Shown piece by piece: positions 1-7,517 of a stretch of DNA of 64,000 nt. The translations under genes and the position numbers were made by a program. How positions within the stretch are numbered: position 1 is the first letter of the stretch; the number at the start of each line of letters is the position of its first letter. The DNA is from Dickeya lacustris (lineage in GTDB: Bacteria > Pseudomonadota > Gammaproteobacteria > Enterobacterales > Enterobacteriaceae): positions 558,001 to 622,000 of the forward strand of contig NZ_CP114280.1 in the NCBI RefSeq assembly GCF_029635795.1, in the 5' to 3' direction. Below the pieces are notes generated by a model. The model made no database searches and had not been told where the DNA came from. It was given only the letters and a program-made list of their open reading frames with translations.

Positions 1-60
1 TTTTCGGTACACGTCATCCACCGTCAGCAGCGCATCGGCGCGGGGTTTACGGTTGGCCAT
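1..60 (-). CDS. Tyrosine recombinase of unit 3, N-terminal 20 codons only
   Basis: Only the start of this gene lies in the window; the rest is beyond base 1. The 20 codons differ from the complete integrase at 6408-7517 by one visible residue (DDVY instead of DEVY). The start codon at 58-60 overlaps or abuts the end of the primase reading frame, as in the other units. It is inferred to be the site-specific recombinase of cassette unit 3; no catalytic residue can be checked here. Confidence 0.8.
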   Translation of the reverse strand, partial: MANRKPRADALLTVDDVYRK

Positions 61-600
61 GTGTCACCTCCGTTTTCCCGGCCACAGGCAGCGGTGCGGA
101 TGGCGATGTTTGTGTTCCCTTTCTTACTGTCTCTGACTCAGCCCCGACCGCTTCCGCCGTCAGCCCTTGTGCCGTCTGGCCCGACGCAGGTTTTTCACGC
201 CCCGACCGGCTGCCGACCACACCCCGACCGGGGGCCGACTGAGCGGCGTCCAGCCCCGACCGGTCGGCATTGCCCTCAGCCTCGCCGTTTTTACTCGCAG
301 GCAGCGGCGCAGATGGCGATGCTGGGTTCCCCCTGATTACTGCGTCTGACTCAGCTCCGACCGGTTCCGCTGTCAGCCCTTTCCCTGTCTGGCATGACGC
401 CGGTTTTTCATGCCCCGACCGGCTGCCGACCACACCCCGACCGGGGGCCGACTGAACGGTATCCAGACCCGACCGGTCAGCATTGCCTTCTGTCTCCGGG
501 GTCGCGTCTTCCACCTCCAGCAGCCCGCACAGGTGCGCCCCGCCGTTGTCGTCACCGTCCCACAGCAGCCCGTATTCATACGTCAGACCGCGCCGGAACC
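47..600 (-). pseudogene. Displaced C-terminal tail of the unit 3 primase, with an internal duplication
   Basis: This frame encodes YEYGLLWDGD...HLCGLLEVED and ends THGQP, matching the C-terminus of the intact primase at 14973-18014, but it is out of frame with the main unit 3 primase ORF that stops at 576. A single-base change near 590-600 would join them. The tail is Ser/Pro/Gly rich and contains two tandem copies of a roughly 70-residue segment starting EGNADRSGLD, which the other two primases lack. The tail is probably a dispensable linker. Whether the frame change is natural or a sequence error cannot be decided here. Confidence 0.6.
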
Positions 601-3290
601 AGCAGCAGGTATTCCATTTCCAGCAGCCTGCCAAGGTGGATTTTCAGTTGCGTGTCACCCCAGCCCAGCGAGGAGCGCACCTCCCGCCGCGTGAACCGTA
701 TCTCGTCCACCTTCACCGCCTGACCCTGCGCACGCGCCTGCACCCAGCCCTTCAGCCACACCAGCAGCTTGCGCGTCTGCGGCGGCATTTCATCCAGCGT
801 CCGGCCCAGCACCTCGTGGGCCAGCTGATTGGCCAGCGCGATATCGCCTTTTTCCACCTCGATATACTCGATAACCTGCCCCCGGTGCTCGACCCGCTTC
901 ACCGCCCGCTGGTACTGGTGCAACAGCGCGATGGCCTGTATCAGCGTCAGGTACTTCATATGGTCGCGCCGGGTGCGGGTCTTGTCCGACAGGAACGTCA
1001 GCCGGTCAGCATACGGATTCACCACCTTCAGCGGGCGCAGCAGCCGCTGCGCGTTCTGGTGCAGCGTCGTCAGGTACTGCTTTTCTGAGGATTGCAGCAG
1101 CCCGGCCAGCGTCTGCCCGTGGCGCTGCATCGCGTGTATCGCCTGCGTCTGCTCCCGTGACTCGTTCACCGTCAACACCAGACAGCGGTTCAGCAGCTCT
1201 TCATCCACGTCGCTGGCCGTGGTGGTCAGCATCAGCATCACCGGTCCCTGTACCTTGTATTCCCGCGTCACCAGTTCGCCGCTCTGCTCGTTCTTGCCGG
1301 TACTGGCGATTTTCAGCTCCCCGTCCGACTGCAACAGCTTGAGCGCATACGCTGCCTGCCTGACCCCTTCTTCTTCCGCGATGGCCAGTATCTTGTGCTG
1401 TAACGAAGTCTCGCCGAGGTAATACAGGCTCTGCCCGGTCATCGCGCTGTACTGGATACGCTCTTCTTCCGGCATCATCCCCAGCACCGCGTCCATCAGC
1501 GAGGATTTCCCCGCCGCCGAGCTGCTCTGTATCAGCACGGCCAGCGGTTTATCCAGCTTGCGCGACGTCGCCGCCAGATACCCGGTCAGCAGATTGGTAC
1601 GTTCCCCCACCACCCCGCAGGCGGCCAGGTCATCCACGATACGGGCGGCAAGGTCCGGGGACTTGAGTAACGCCAGTGCGTCCGCTTCGTCTTGTGCGCT
1701 GACTGTGACCGCCGGAGCGCGTTCGGCCTGCTCTGCCGCCTGCCGCTGACGCGCCTGTTGCTGCTCAAGCCAGAGCAGCACCCGCCCGCACTCGCGCTTG
1801 ATGACTGAAGACTCGCACTCAAGCTCTGCCGCCGCCGCGCTGATATACCCCTGACGATGACGTGAACTGTACATATCCAGACTGTCTACATGGAACGCGC
1901 CCGTGCTCTCGTCCCGCACCTGCACGTTGACCTTCATCACCTCGGCCACGGTGTTTTTCTGCCAGCCCCGCACCCGCCACACCCGCGGGCCGTGGGTCAG
2001 CAGCAGGTCGCCGGACGGGGTTAACTCCCCCGCCACCGTCTGCGCCGGTACGCCCGCCGGGGCGGCTAAGGAAGAAGGCTCACGCTCGCCACTCACCGGC
2101 ATATCACGGGAGAACACCACCCCCGGCCCGCTGCCTTTGCCCATCCATGCCGCCTGCTCCAGTGCCAGCCCTAATGCCGATTCCGGGCTGCCACTGTTCA
2201 GCGCATACGCATTCGCATCCAGCCCCGGCGGGAACCGCACCCGCCACGCCTCGATACCGCACTCCAGCAGCTCCGCCGCCACACTCTCCGCGCCCCGGTC
2301 GCCTGCTGCGTCACGGTCATAGGCTATCTGTACCCGTTTCACGCCGTGGTACTGCAACGCGGCCAGATGGTCAGCAGTGAAGCCGTTGGCCCCGTAGGCC
2401 GTGGTGACGTTGCGGAACCCGGCACACCAGAACGTCATCGCATCGATCAGCGACTCGCACAGGATAAGGTCCGACGACGCCTTCAGCGCTGCCTCGTTCC
2501 ACACCCCGGCCAGCGGCGACGGCAGATACAGGTGCTTCGGCGAGCCTTTGAGGATTTTGTGGTCCGGCTGCACCCGCCGCCCGTACAACTGCATCACCCG
2601 GCCACGCTGCGCCACATTTGCCGACTCTGCCCAGCCGATAACCGGCATCACCACGCAACCCCGGAAGTGGTCCTGCTTCGTGGTCGCCCGCAGCACCCCC
2701 AGCCCGGCCAGTTTCTCGCGCAGCCGTTTTCCCTCGTGGCTCGACGAGGACGGCAACAGCCCCGCGCTGCCGCCGATGCCGTGGTGACCGGCGAACCCCA
2801 GCCGGAAGTGACTCACCAGTTCAGGATGATCCAGCCCGCGACTGACCAGCCACTGCTGCGCCTCCGGGCTGTCGAGCAGGCTCTGGTGGTAGAAGTGGAT
2901 AACCTGATTCAGCAGCGCCTGGCCGTCATCATCCAGGTCGGCGAGTCTGGTACGGGCCACCGCTGGCGAGGCGGGGACAGGAACGGCGGCTAAAGAAGGG
3001 GCGGTCCCGGCCAGCTCCCGCAGCCGCAACAGGGTTTGCGGGTAGGTCAGCCGCTCGGTGTGTTGCAGCCAGTCCAGCACCGACCCCGACGCCCCGCAGC
3101 CGAAGCAGTGGTACAGGTTTTTTGACGGTGTGATGACGCAGGACGGCGTGTTTTCCTGATGGAACGGGCACCGGCACACAACACTGTCCGCACCCTGCTT
3201 TTTAAGCCGATGCCCCTGAGACTGCGCCACGGCCCGCAGCGACACCCCGCGTTTCAGTTGCTCCAGCTCTGCCGGTGTCAGTCGTCCCAT
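576..3290 (-). CDS. CHC2 zinc-finger / TOPRIM / P-loop primase-helicase, unit 3
   Basis: Domains run in the order zinc finger (CxCPFH...CFGC, first 70 residues), TOPRIM-type catalytic region (ESLIDAM and the acidic YDRDAAGDRG motif) and a P-loop ATPase (SSSAAGKSS, then AIAEEEG as a likely Walker B). This combination is typical of plasmid, phage or satellite primase-helicases that start replication of a mobile element. The start at 3290 (MGRLTP) is chosen because AGGAG lies 8 bases upstream; a longer frame to 3308 exists. It differs from the unit 1/2 primases at many positions. The reading frame ends early in VPARSDV because of a frame change near 600, and the tail continues at 47-600. The recombinase gene follows immediately. 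Confidence 0.8.
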   Translation of the reverse strand: MGRLTPAELEQLKRGVSLRAVAQSQGHRLKKQGADSVVCRCPFHQENTPSCVITPSKNLYHCFGCGASGSVLDWLQHTERLTYPQTLLRLRELAGTAPSLAAVPVPASPAVARTRLADLDDDGQALLNQVIHFYHQSLLDSPEAQQWLVSRGLDHPELVSHFRLGFAGHHGIGGSAGLLPSSSSHEGKRLREKLAGLGVLRATTKQDHFRGCVVMPVIGWAESANVAQRGRVMQLYGRRVQPDHKILKGSPKHLYLPSPLAGVWNEAALKASSDLILCESLIDAMTFWCAGFRNVTTAYGANGFTADHLAALQYHGVKRVQIAYDRDAAGDRGAESVAAELLECGIEAWRVRFPPGLDANAYALNSGSPESALGLALEQAAWMGKGSGPGVVFSRDMPVSGEREPSSLAAPAGVPAQTVAGELTPSGDLLLTHGPRVWRVRGWQKNTVAEVMKVNVQVRDESTGAFHVDSLDMYSSRHRQGYISAAAAELECESSVIKRECGRVLLWLEQQQARQRQAAEQAERAPAVTVSAQDEADALALLKSPDLAARIVDDLAACGVVGERTNLLTGYLAATSRKLDKPLAVLIQSSSAAGKSSLMDAVLGMMPEEERIQYSAMTGQSLYYLGETSLQHKILAIAEEEGVRQAAYALKLLQSDGELKIASTGKNEQSGELVTREYKVQGPVMLMLTTTASDVDEELLNRCLVLTVNESREQTQAIHAMQRHGQTLAGLLQSSEKQYLTTLHQNAQRLLRPLKVVNPYADRLTFLSDKTRTRRDHMKYLTLIQAIALLHQYQRAVKRVEHRGQVIEYIEVEKGDIALANQLAHEVLGRTLDEMPPQTRKLLVWLKGWVQARAQGQAVKVDEIRFTRREVRSSLGWGDTQLKIHLGRLLEMEYLLLVPARSDV

Positions 3291-3393
3291 TTCCGCTGCT
3301 CCTGTCAAAAACCCGTCAATAACCGTTTAATGTTTTAATTAGATACCTTATACTGTGTATATGTCAAACAGTATTAGAGGGACAGGTTACAGT

Positions 3394-3762
3394 ATGGCTA
3401 CGTCAACTTTGTGGTTCTTACCGATGAACTTTCCTGCTCGTCTGATACAACTGCGCAAGGCCGCCGACCTGACTCAACAGGCGTTAGCCGACAGCGCCTC
3501 CATTCATGTCAACCAGATACGCCGTTATGAGGCGGGGTCGGCGCAACCCACCTTAGACGCCCTGATTCGGCTGGCTAAGGTGCTGCGTGTCTCGCTGGAT
3601 GGGCTGGTGTTTGATGACCACGAGCGTGGCCCGTCTGATGATTTGGCGTTGCAGTTTGAGGCCGTCAGCGGGATGCCCGAAGAAGAGCGCCGGATTATCA
3701 AGGCGTTACTGGATGGGATGATACTGAAGTACCAGGCTAAACAGATTACTGAGCGCGGTTAG
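3394..3762 (+). CDS. XRE-family helix-turn-helix regulator, unit 3
   Basis: A protein of about 122 residues with a Cro/CI-type HTH (LRKAADLTQQALADSASIHV, then RRYEAGSAQPTLDALIRLAKVL) and a short acidic C-terminal region. It is divergent from the primase and sits just before symE on the same strand, so it probably represses the shared primase/xre promoter region and perhaps symE. The ATG at 3394 follows a purine-rich stretch; a frame opening at 3355 is less likely. It is clearly different in sequence from the regulators of units 1 and 2, in keeping with a separately acquired cassette. Confidence 0.75.
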   Translation: MATSTLWFLPMNFPARLIQLRKAADLTQQALADSASIHVNQIRRYEAGSAQPTLDALIRLAKVLRVSLDGLVFDDHERGPSDDLALQFEAVSGMPEEERRIIKALLDGMILKYQAKQITERG

Positions 3763-3798
3763 AACAGGCGGCTACCTGCTCCAACCGCTCACCACTGG

Positions 3799-3822
3799 CA
3801 ACTAAACGAGGTAGTTACTATG
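3799..3822 (+). promoter_or_regulatory. Conserved hairpin with ribosome site before symE (unit 3)
   Basis: AACTA-aacgagg-TAGTT followed by ACTATGGCT. The GAGG ribosome site is the loop of a 5-bp stem. The same bases occur before the unrelated-length symE copies of units 1 and 2 although the flanking genes differ, which suggests selection for the leader. Confidence 0.45.
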
Positions 3823-4044
3823 GCTGGACGCGATTCTAAGGCAGAACCCCGCGCAACTGAAGTAAAAGAACCCCAACGGCATTACACCGTCGGCTACGCC
3901 CCCAACGGCATGAAGGGCAACCCGCCGCCGCAACTCACGCTGAAGGGCCGCTGGCTGGAAGATCTCGGCTTTAACACCGGCCAGCCGGTTATCGTCACCG
4001 TTGAGCGCGGGCGGCTGGTGATTGAAGCGGAGATTAGGATCTGA
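3820..4044 (+). CDS. SymE-like toxin-family protein, unit 3
   Basis: 74 residues matching the SymE pattern: YTVGYAPNG near the start, then PQLTLKGRWLEDLGF, and an AbrB-like strand region (GQPVIVTVERGRLVIEAEI). SymE is known in E. coli as an SOS-induced, RNA- or nucleoid-associated type I toxin. SymE-like proteins are also common hitchhikers beside CDI and Rhs toxin ends. The gene starts downstream of a short conserved hairpin that holds its ribosome site (3799-3815). Its role here is not known. Confidence 0.8.
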   Translation: MAGRDSKAEPRATEVKEPQRHYTVGYAPNGMKGNPPPQLTLKGRWLEDLGFNTGQPVIVTVERGRLVIEAEIRI

Positions 4045-4049
4045 CTGGT

Positions 4050-4082
4050 AAAAATGACGATCCCGGCGCGAAGGCCGGGATC
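4050..4082 (-). terminator. Terminator after the unit 3 immunity gene
   Basis: Stem GATCCCGGC (4059-4067) with GCCGGGATC (4074-4082), followed on the minus strand by GTCATTTTT. It lies just past the immunity stop codon and also between the convergent symE and immunity genes. Confidence 0.75.
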
Positions 4083-4086
4083 GGTA

Positions 4087-4452
4087 TCAGAGTGGCATTT
4101 TTTCCAGCAGAGCTTTTATCCTTGCTTCATCTTCAGGATGCTTTTGCAGATATTTTTCACAAGCCAGACGAACATATTTAAAACACGTTTCTTCGCTAAC
4201 AATGACCGTATCTGCTTCAGAGGGAGGATAGCCAACGGCAAACTCCACACCATCAAAATGCTCACTCTCATCGTAACTATTCATGTCAGGAAAATTACAA
4301 TACGCCCCATCAGTACTAAATCCTATTTTTTTTATAATATATTCAATGACTTCAAAAAAATCTTTATCAGAAGACATTATATTAAAATAGCCTACTATGA
4401 CCTCATTTAGCCCTGAATGTACGTCTGACATTTCAAATAAATTTTTATTCAT
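4087..4452 (-). CDS. cdiI: CdiI-type immunity protein for the EndoU-like toxin
   Basis: 121 residues, acidic, AT-rich DNA. It starts with ATG 18 bases after the stop of the toxin tail at 4471-5502, the standard CDI toxin-immunity order. The sequence ([17 protein letters not shown]..., [20 protein letters not shown]) resembles proteins annotated as ribonuclease toxin immunity protein CdiI, which accompany EndoU-type CdiA-CTs; this family call is from memory. It is inferred to bind and block the toxin in the cytoplasm. It is unrelated in sequence to the Imm8-like protein of units 1 and 2. Confidence 0.65.
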   Translation of the reverse strand: MNKNLFEMSDVHSGLNEVIVGYFNIMSSDKDFFEVIEYIIKKIGFSTDGAYCNFPDMNSYDESEHFDGVEFAVGYPPSEADTVIVSEETCFKYVRLACEKYLQKHPEDEARIKALLEKMPL

Positions 4453-4470
4453 ATCAACTTACCCAGTAAA

Positions 4471-5502
4471 TTAATTCGGATGGAAGTTCCTTACTGTCCC
4501 TGTGGACTTATCAACATATATCCTGAAGCTAATACCGCCAGCGGTAACATTGGCAGTTCCATTCGGGCTACTCATTGCTTCCTTATAGCCATTGGCTGCT
4601 GCCTGTTGCCCAAGTTCTAATATTTTCTGATCGGAGAATATTTTAGGATCATAAATAGTCTTTGTTTCAGGTGTTGCTTTGTAATCTCCGGTAAGGTTCC
4701 CAGCCCGATCTTTAGTAGGTATCAGATACTTCACTTCGGTGATGCCATTCACTCCACTTGGTGTTTCACTAACGATTTTTACATTGTATTCCTTAGCTGC
4801 ATCATAAAAAGCATTAGCATTATGACCCCCTGAAATTCCATTTTTCTGTGTGAATCCGTCTACTGTTGACAGATGTTTTGGCTGATCAATTCTGAAGCTA
4901 ATCCCATCAGGATAAGTAACTGTTGCTACGTCCCCTTTGGTCGTCACAGTGACTTTTTCACCAGAAGCCAGCCGGACAACAGCAGTCTCACCAGCAACGG
5001 AACCTATTCCTTTCATCCCGGCCAGAGCACTGACAATCCCATGTAACTGCATCGCCGTATCATACTGCGATGCCACCTCATCCCAGCCTTTTCCGGTGGC
5101 TTTGGCGATGGCGGTGATGGCCGCATCGCGGGTGATGCTGCCTTCATCCAGCCCTTTCAGGATGGCGCTCACATTGGCTGCGTCCTGCGGGTACAGGTCT
5201 TTGTAAATCAGACGATAGCTCGCCGCACTTTCACCATAACTGTTTAACGCCTGCTGCGCCTGAGCCACCAGTGCCGAGCACGCCCCGCCTGACTTGTTGC
5301 CCTGCGTACAGATATCGTGGATGGCCTGGTCACGGTCTTTGTCCAGTTTGCGGGTATCAGCCAGCTCTTTGGCTTCGTCCGCTGTCAGTGTCCCGTCTTT
5401 TTCCCTGCGCTCCAGCACCGCTTTCTTTGCGGCTTCCGTTGCACTCAGATAGTTATTCTCCACAACAACGTCATCCGTTGCGAAGTCAGCCGCCGAACCC
5501 AC
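4471..5502 (-). CDS. Orphan CdiA-CT: VENN pretoxin plus EndoU-like nuclease domain (unit 3)
   Basis: 343 codons, opening with MGSAADFATDDVV and the VENNYLS motif, then a pretoxin/entry region (about residues 20-190), then a C-terminal domain containing GISGGHNANAFYDAA, EVKYLIPT and a GGISFRIYVD-type ending. The GGHN...F pattern and the terminal GISFR strand are typical of the bacterial EndoU RNase family, so an RNA- or tRNA-cleaving toxin is inferred. There is no TPS or FHA region: it is a detached toxin end. A GTG at 5500-5502 with AGGGA just upstream could allow weak independent translation. From VENN onward it is in the same phase as hecA, so loss of DNA between cores would fuse it to the hecA stalk. 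Confidence 0.7.
   Translation of the reverse strand: MGSAADFATDDVVVENNYLSATEAAKKAVLERREKDGTLTADEAKELADTRKLDKDRDQAIHDICTQGNKSGGACSALVAQAQQALNSYGESAASYRLIYKDLYPQDAANVSAILKGLDEGSITRDAAITAIAKATGKGWDEVASQYDTAMQLHGIVSALAGMKGIGSVAGETAVVRLASGEKVTVTTKGDVATVTYPDGISFRIDQPKHLSTVDGFTQKNGISGGHNANAFYDAAKEYNVKIVSETPSGVNGITEVKYLIPTKDRAGNLTGDYKATPETKTIYDPKIFSDQKILELGQQAAANGYKEAMSSPNGTANVTAGGISFRIYVDKSTGTVRNFHPN
5444..5463 (-). other. VENN-coding core, junction of units 2 and 3
   Basis: GTGGAGAATAACTATCTGAG on the minus strand, identical to the cores at 12911-12930 and 20377-20396. Upstream sequence is shared with the unit 2 core; downstream sequence is unique to the EndoU tail. It marks the exact point where sequence relationships change and is a candidate recombination core. 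Confidence 0.65.
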
Positions 5503-6407
5503 TTTTTCCCTGTGCAGTCAGCCGGTTACAGCCGGTTTTCCCTGAGGCGTTTTGATACCCGGACACCGACGCCCCGATACGCGGTTTTGGCCCCCGACAC
5601 GCTACCGCCCTGCCGGGGCTTTCGCCTGCAACCCACGCATCATAGCAGCGGCGGCAGCCGCTGCCATCCGGTGTTGGGGGTTCGGTTTGGGGTTTCATCG
5701 CAACCCGTGACGGGGCCACAGCTTGCCTGTGGCACCGGCGCGGGGGTCTGCCGGTGCGGACGGCACAGAGTCCGCAAGCGACGCCCTGCGGCGCTCTGTG
5801 GCTCCGACGGTTAAGGTGAAGAGGCACCTGCATGACCACGCCACACCGGGGCGGGGGCGAAGGCTGGCCGGCACGGGAACGAGCAAGGAGCCTGCGACTG
5901 CGAGCCGTGACGGACAGATGCAGCGGGCGGGCATGAAGCCCTTCAGCGGAGGCCCGACGGGCCGACTTCTTCTTTGGGGTGGATGTTGAGGATAACGCGA
6001 GGGGGGAGACCTGATGACATCTGGACTCGATGCTGACGCCGGTGTCTCCGGCAACACAAGGCGGCCAGGAAGCCGAAGAACGCACACCACCGCCGACAGC
6101 GGAAGGCAGCGCCTTGCGCGCCGCGCCTCACCCGCGATGCCGATGGCGGGGGCGCAAGACATAATGCGGATTATACGATACGAGCCGCACCTCGCAGCGG
6201 GAACGGGCGCTGTCGTTACCCGGCGAGCTTCGTATAATCCCCCGCATTATGTTGAACGGCTGACCGGCCAGCCGCCGGGGTGACACGGAGCACCGCCGCA
6301 CAACGCGGGCCGGGCGGACGTTTACCCCCGCCCGCGATGCCGCCTGACGGCAGTCAGCCCGCCGGGCTGTCTGCCGAACCCGCTCCGCCGCACTCGACCG
6401 GAGAGCG
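5503..6407. other. Noncoding tail of unit 2, GC-rich and highly foldable
   Basis: About 900 bp without a convincing gene; ORFs here have atypical composition. It is repeated at 12970-13875. It contains closely packed hairpins: GCCACAG/CTGTGGC (5715-5733), CACCGGC/GCCGGTG (5733-5756) and GCGGAC/GTCCGC nearby with an alternative CACAGAG/CTCTGTG pairing. It also contains the long inverted repeat at 6160-6251. It could be a replication origin for the primase, a recombination site region, or a structured RNA; the sequence does not choose between these. Confidence 0.5.
6160..6251. repeat. Long inverted repeat in unit 2
   Basis: Left arm 6160-6178 (CATAATGCGGATTATACGA) pairs with right arm 6230-6251 apart from a 3-base CCC bulge, enclosing 51 bases. 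It lies beyond the recombinase stop codon. It is a candidate recombinase or origin site. The arms are AT-rich in a GC-rich setting. Confidence 0.75.
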
Positions 6408-7517
6408 CTAACTTTTGGGGCTGTCCGGCCACACGGGCGTGTCGTCCGGCTCCGGGGTGTCCGGCTGCTCCGCCGCTATCAGGTCGGCCAGCAGCCCGGT
6501 TTCATCACTGTCCGACTGCTCCGCCGGATGCGTCGAGGCATGAACCGCCTGCAACGCCCGGATGCTCACCTGCGTGTAGATTTGCGTGCTCTCCACGCTC
6601 GCATGGCCCAGCATCGCCTGTATCCACCGCAGGTCCGCCCCGTTCTCCAGCATTTGCGTGGCCATCGCGTGCCGGAACAGGTGGCAGCTTCCCCATTTCG
6701 CTATCCCCGATGCCCTGATGTAGTGACTCACCAGATTGGTGATGCCGTTCGGCGTCAGTCCCTCGACACCATCCAGGGCCACGAACAGTGCCGGGCAGTG
6801 CGGGTTCACCAGCAGTTGCGGCCTCACCGCCTGCACGTAATACGTCAGCCAGCGCAGCGCCCGCTGCCCGACCGGGATAACCCGGTCTTTCTTCCCCTTG
6901 CCCTGCACGATGGTCACGATATGGCGGCTCGCGTCCACGCTGTACACCTCCAGCATCGCCACTTCACCCCGCCGTATCCCGGTTGACCACAGCAGCTCCA
7001 TCAGCGCCCGGTCGCGGATGCCCTGCAACGTGGTCAGGTCCGGCAACGCCAGTACCTGCTCCACGTCCGCCACGCTCAGGATATGGCGCGGCAGCCGCTT
7101 TTCCAGTCGCGGCAACACCAGACCCGACGCCGGGTCGGCCAGCAGCAGATGATGCCGCGTCATCCAGCCGAACCACACCACCAGTGGCCCCAGCTGGCTG
7201 CGCTGCGTCCGGGTGCTCAGTGGCTCCCCGTTCGGCTTGCGGTACTGGTACAGATGGCGCTGGTAGTGCTCCAGTATCGGTAAGGTGATGTCCCGGCCAT
7301 AGTGCAGCCCGCGCTCCGCCGCCCACAGGATGAACCGGTACTGATGATGGGTTTGCGTCTTCAGCGTCGTCTCCGACCAGTTCCGCTCCCGACGCCATGC
7401 CACGAACCTCAGCAGCAGCGCGTACAGGCTTTTCGGGTCGCTGGCCGGGCCGATGGGTTTTCGGTACACCTCATCCACCGTCAGCAGCGCATCGGCACGC
7501 GGTTTACGGTTGGCCAT
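6408..7517 (-). CDS. Tyrosine recombinase (phage integrase family), unit 2, intact
   Basis: 369 residues with an N-terminal SAM-like DNA-binding region and a catalytic domain holding all the expected residues: Arg in STGIRRGE, Lys in GKGKKDRV, His-x-x-Arg in HLFRHAMAT, His in LGHAS and the tyrosine nucleophile in TQIYTQV. The length and motifs are XerD-like, with a Pro/Asp/Glu-rich C-terminal tail. The start overlaps the 3' end of the primase by 14 bases, so the two are likely translated together. It is inferred to move or resolve the cassette at the VENN cores or at the inverted repeat. This is the only full-length recombinase in the window; the unit 1 copy has a frame change. Confidence 0.9.
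   Translation of the reverse strand: MANRKPRADALLTVDEVYRKPIGPASDPKSLYALLLRFVAWRRERNWSETTLKTQTHHQYRFILWAAERGLHYGRDITLPILEHYQRHLYQYRKPNGEPLSTRTQRSQLGPLVVWFGWMTRHHLLLADPASGLVLPRLEKRLPRHILSVADVEQVLALPDLTTLQGIRDRALMELLWSTGIRRGEVAMLEVYSVDASRHIVTIVQGKGKKDRVIPVGQRALRWLTYYVQAVRPQLLVNPHCPALFVALDGVEGLTPNGITNLVSHYIRASGIAKWGSCHLFRHAMATQMLENGADLRWIQAMLGHASVESTQIYTQVSIRALQAVHASTHPAEQSDSDETGLLADLIAAEQPDTPEPDDTPVWPDSPKS

Noticed and set aside
5486..6162. ORFs in the cassette tail (for example 5486-6085 minus and 5695-6162 minus)
   Set aside because: Arg/Ser/Pro-rich translations, overlapping in several frames, no ribosome site, no recognisable domain; noncoding reading preferred.
6160..6251. Likeness of the inverted-repeat arms (CTTCGTATAAT) to loxP or dif
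   Set aside because: Only about nine bases match, the spacing is quite different, and no Cre-like relation of the recombinase can be shown.
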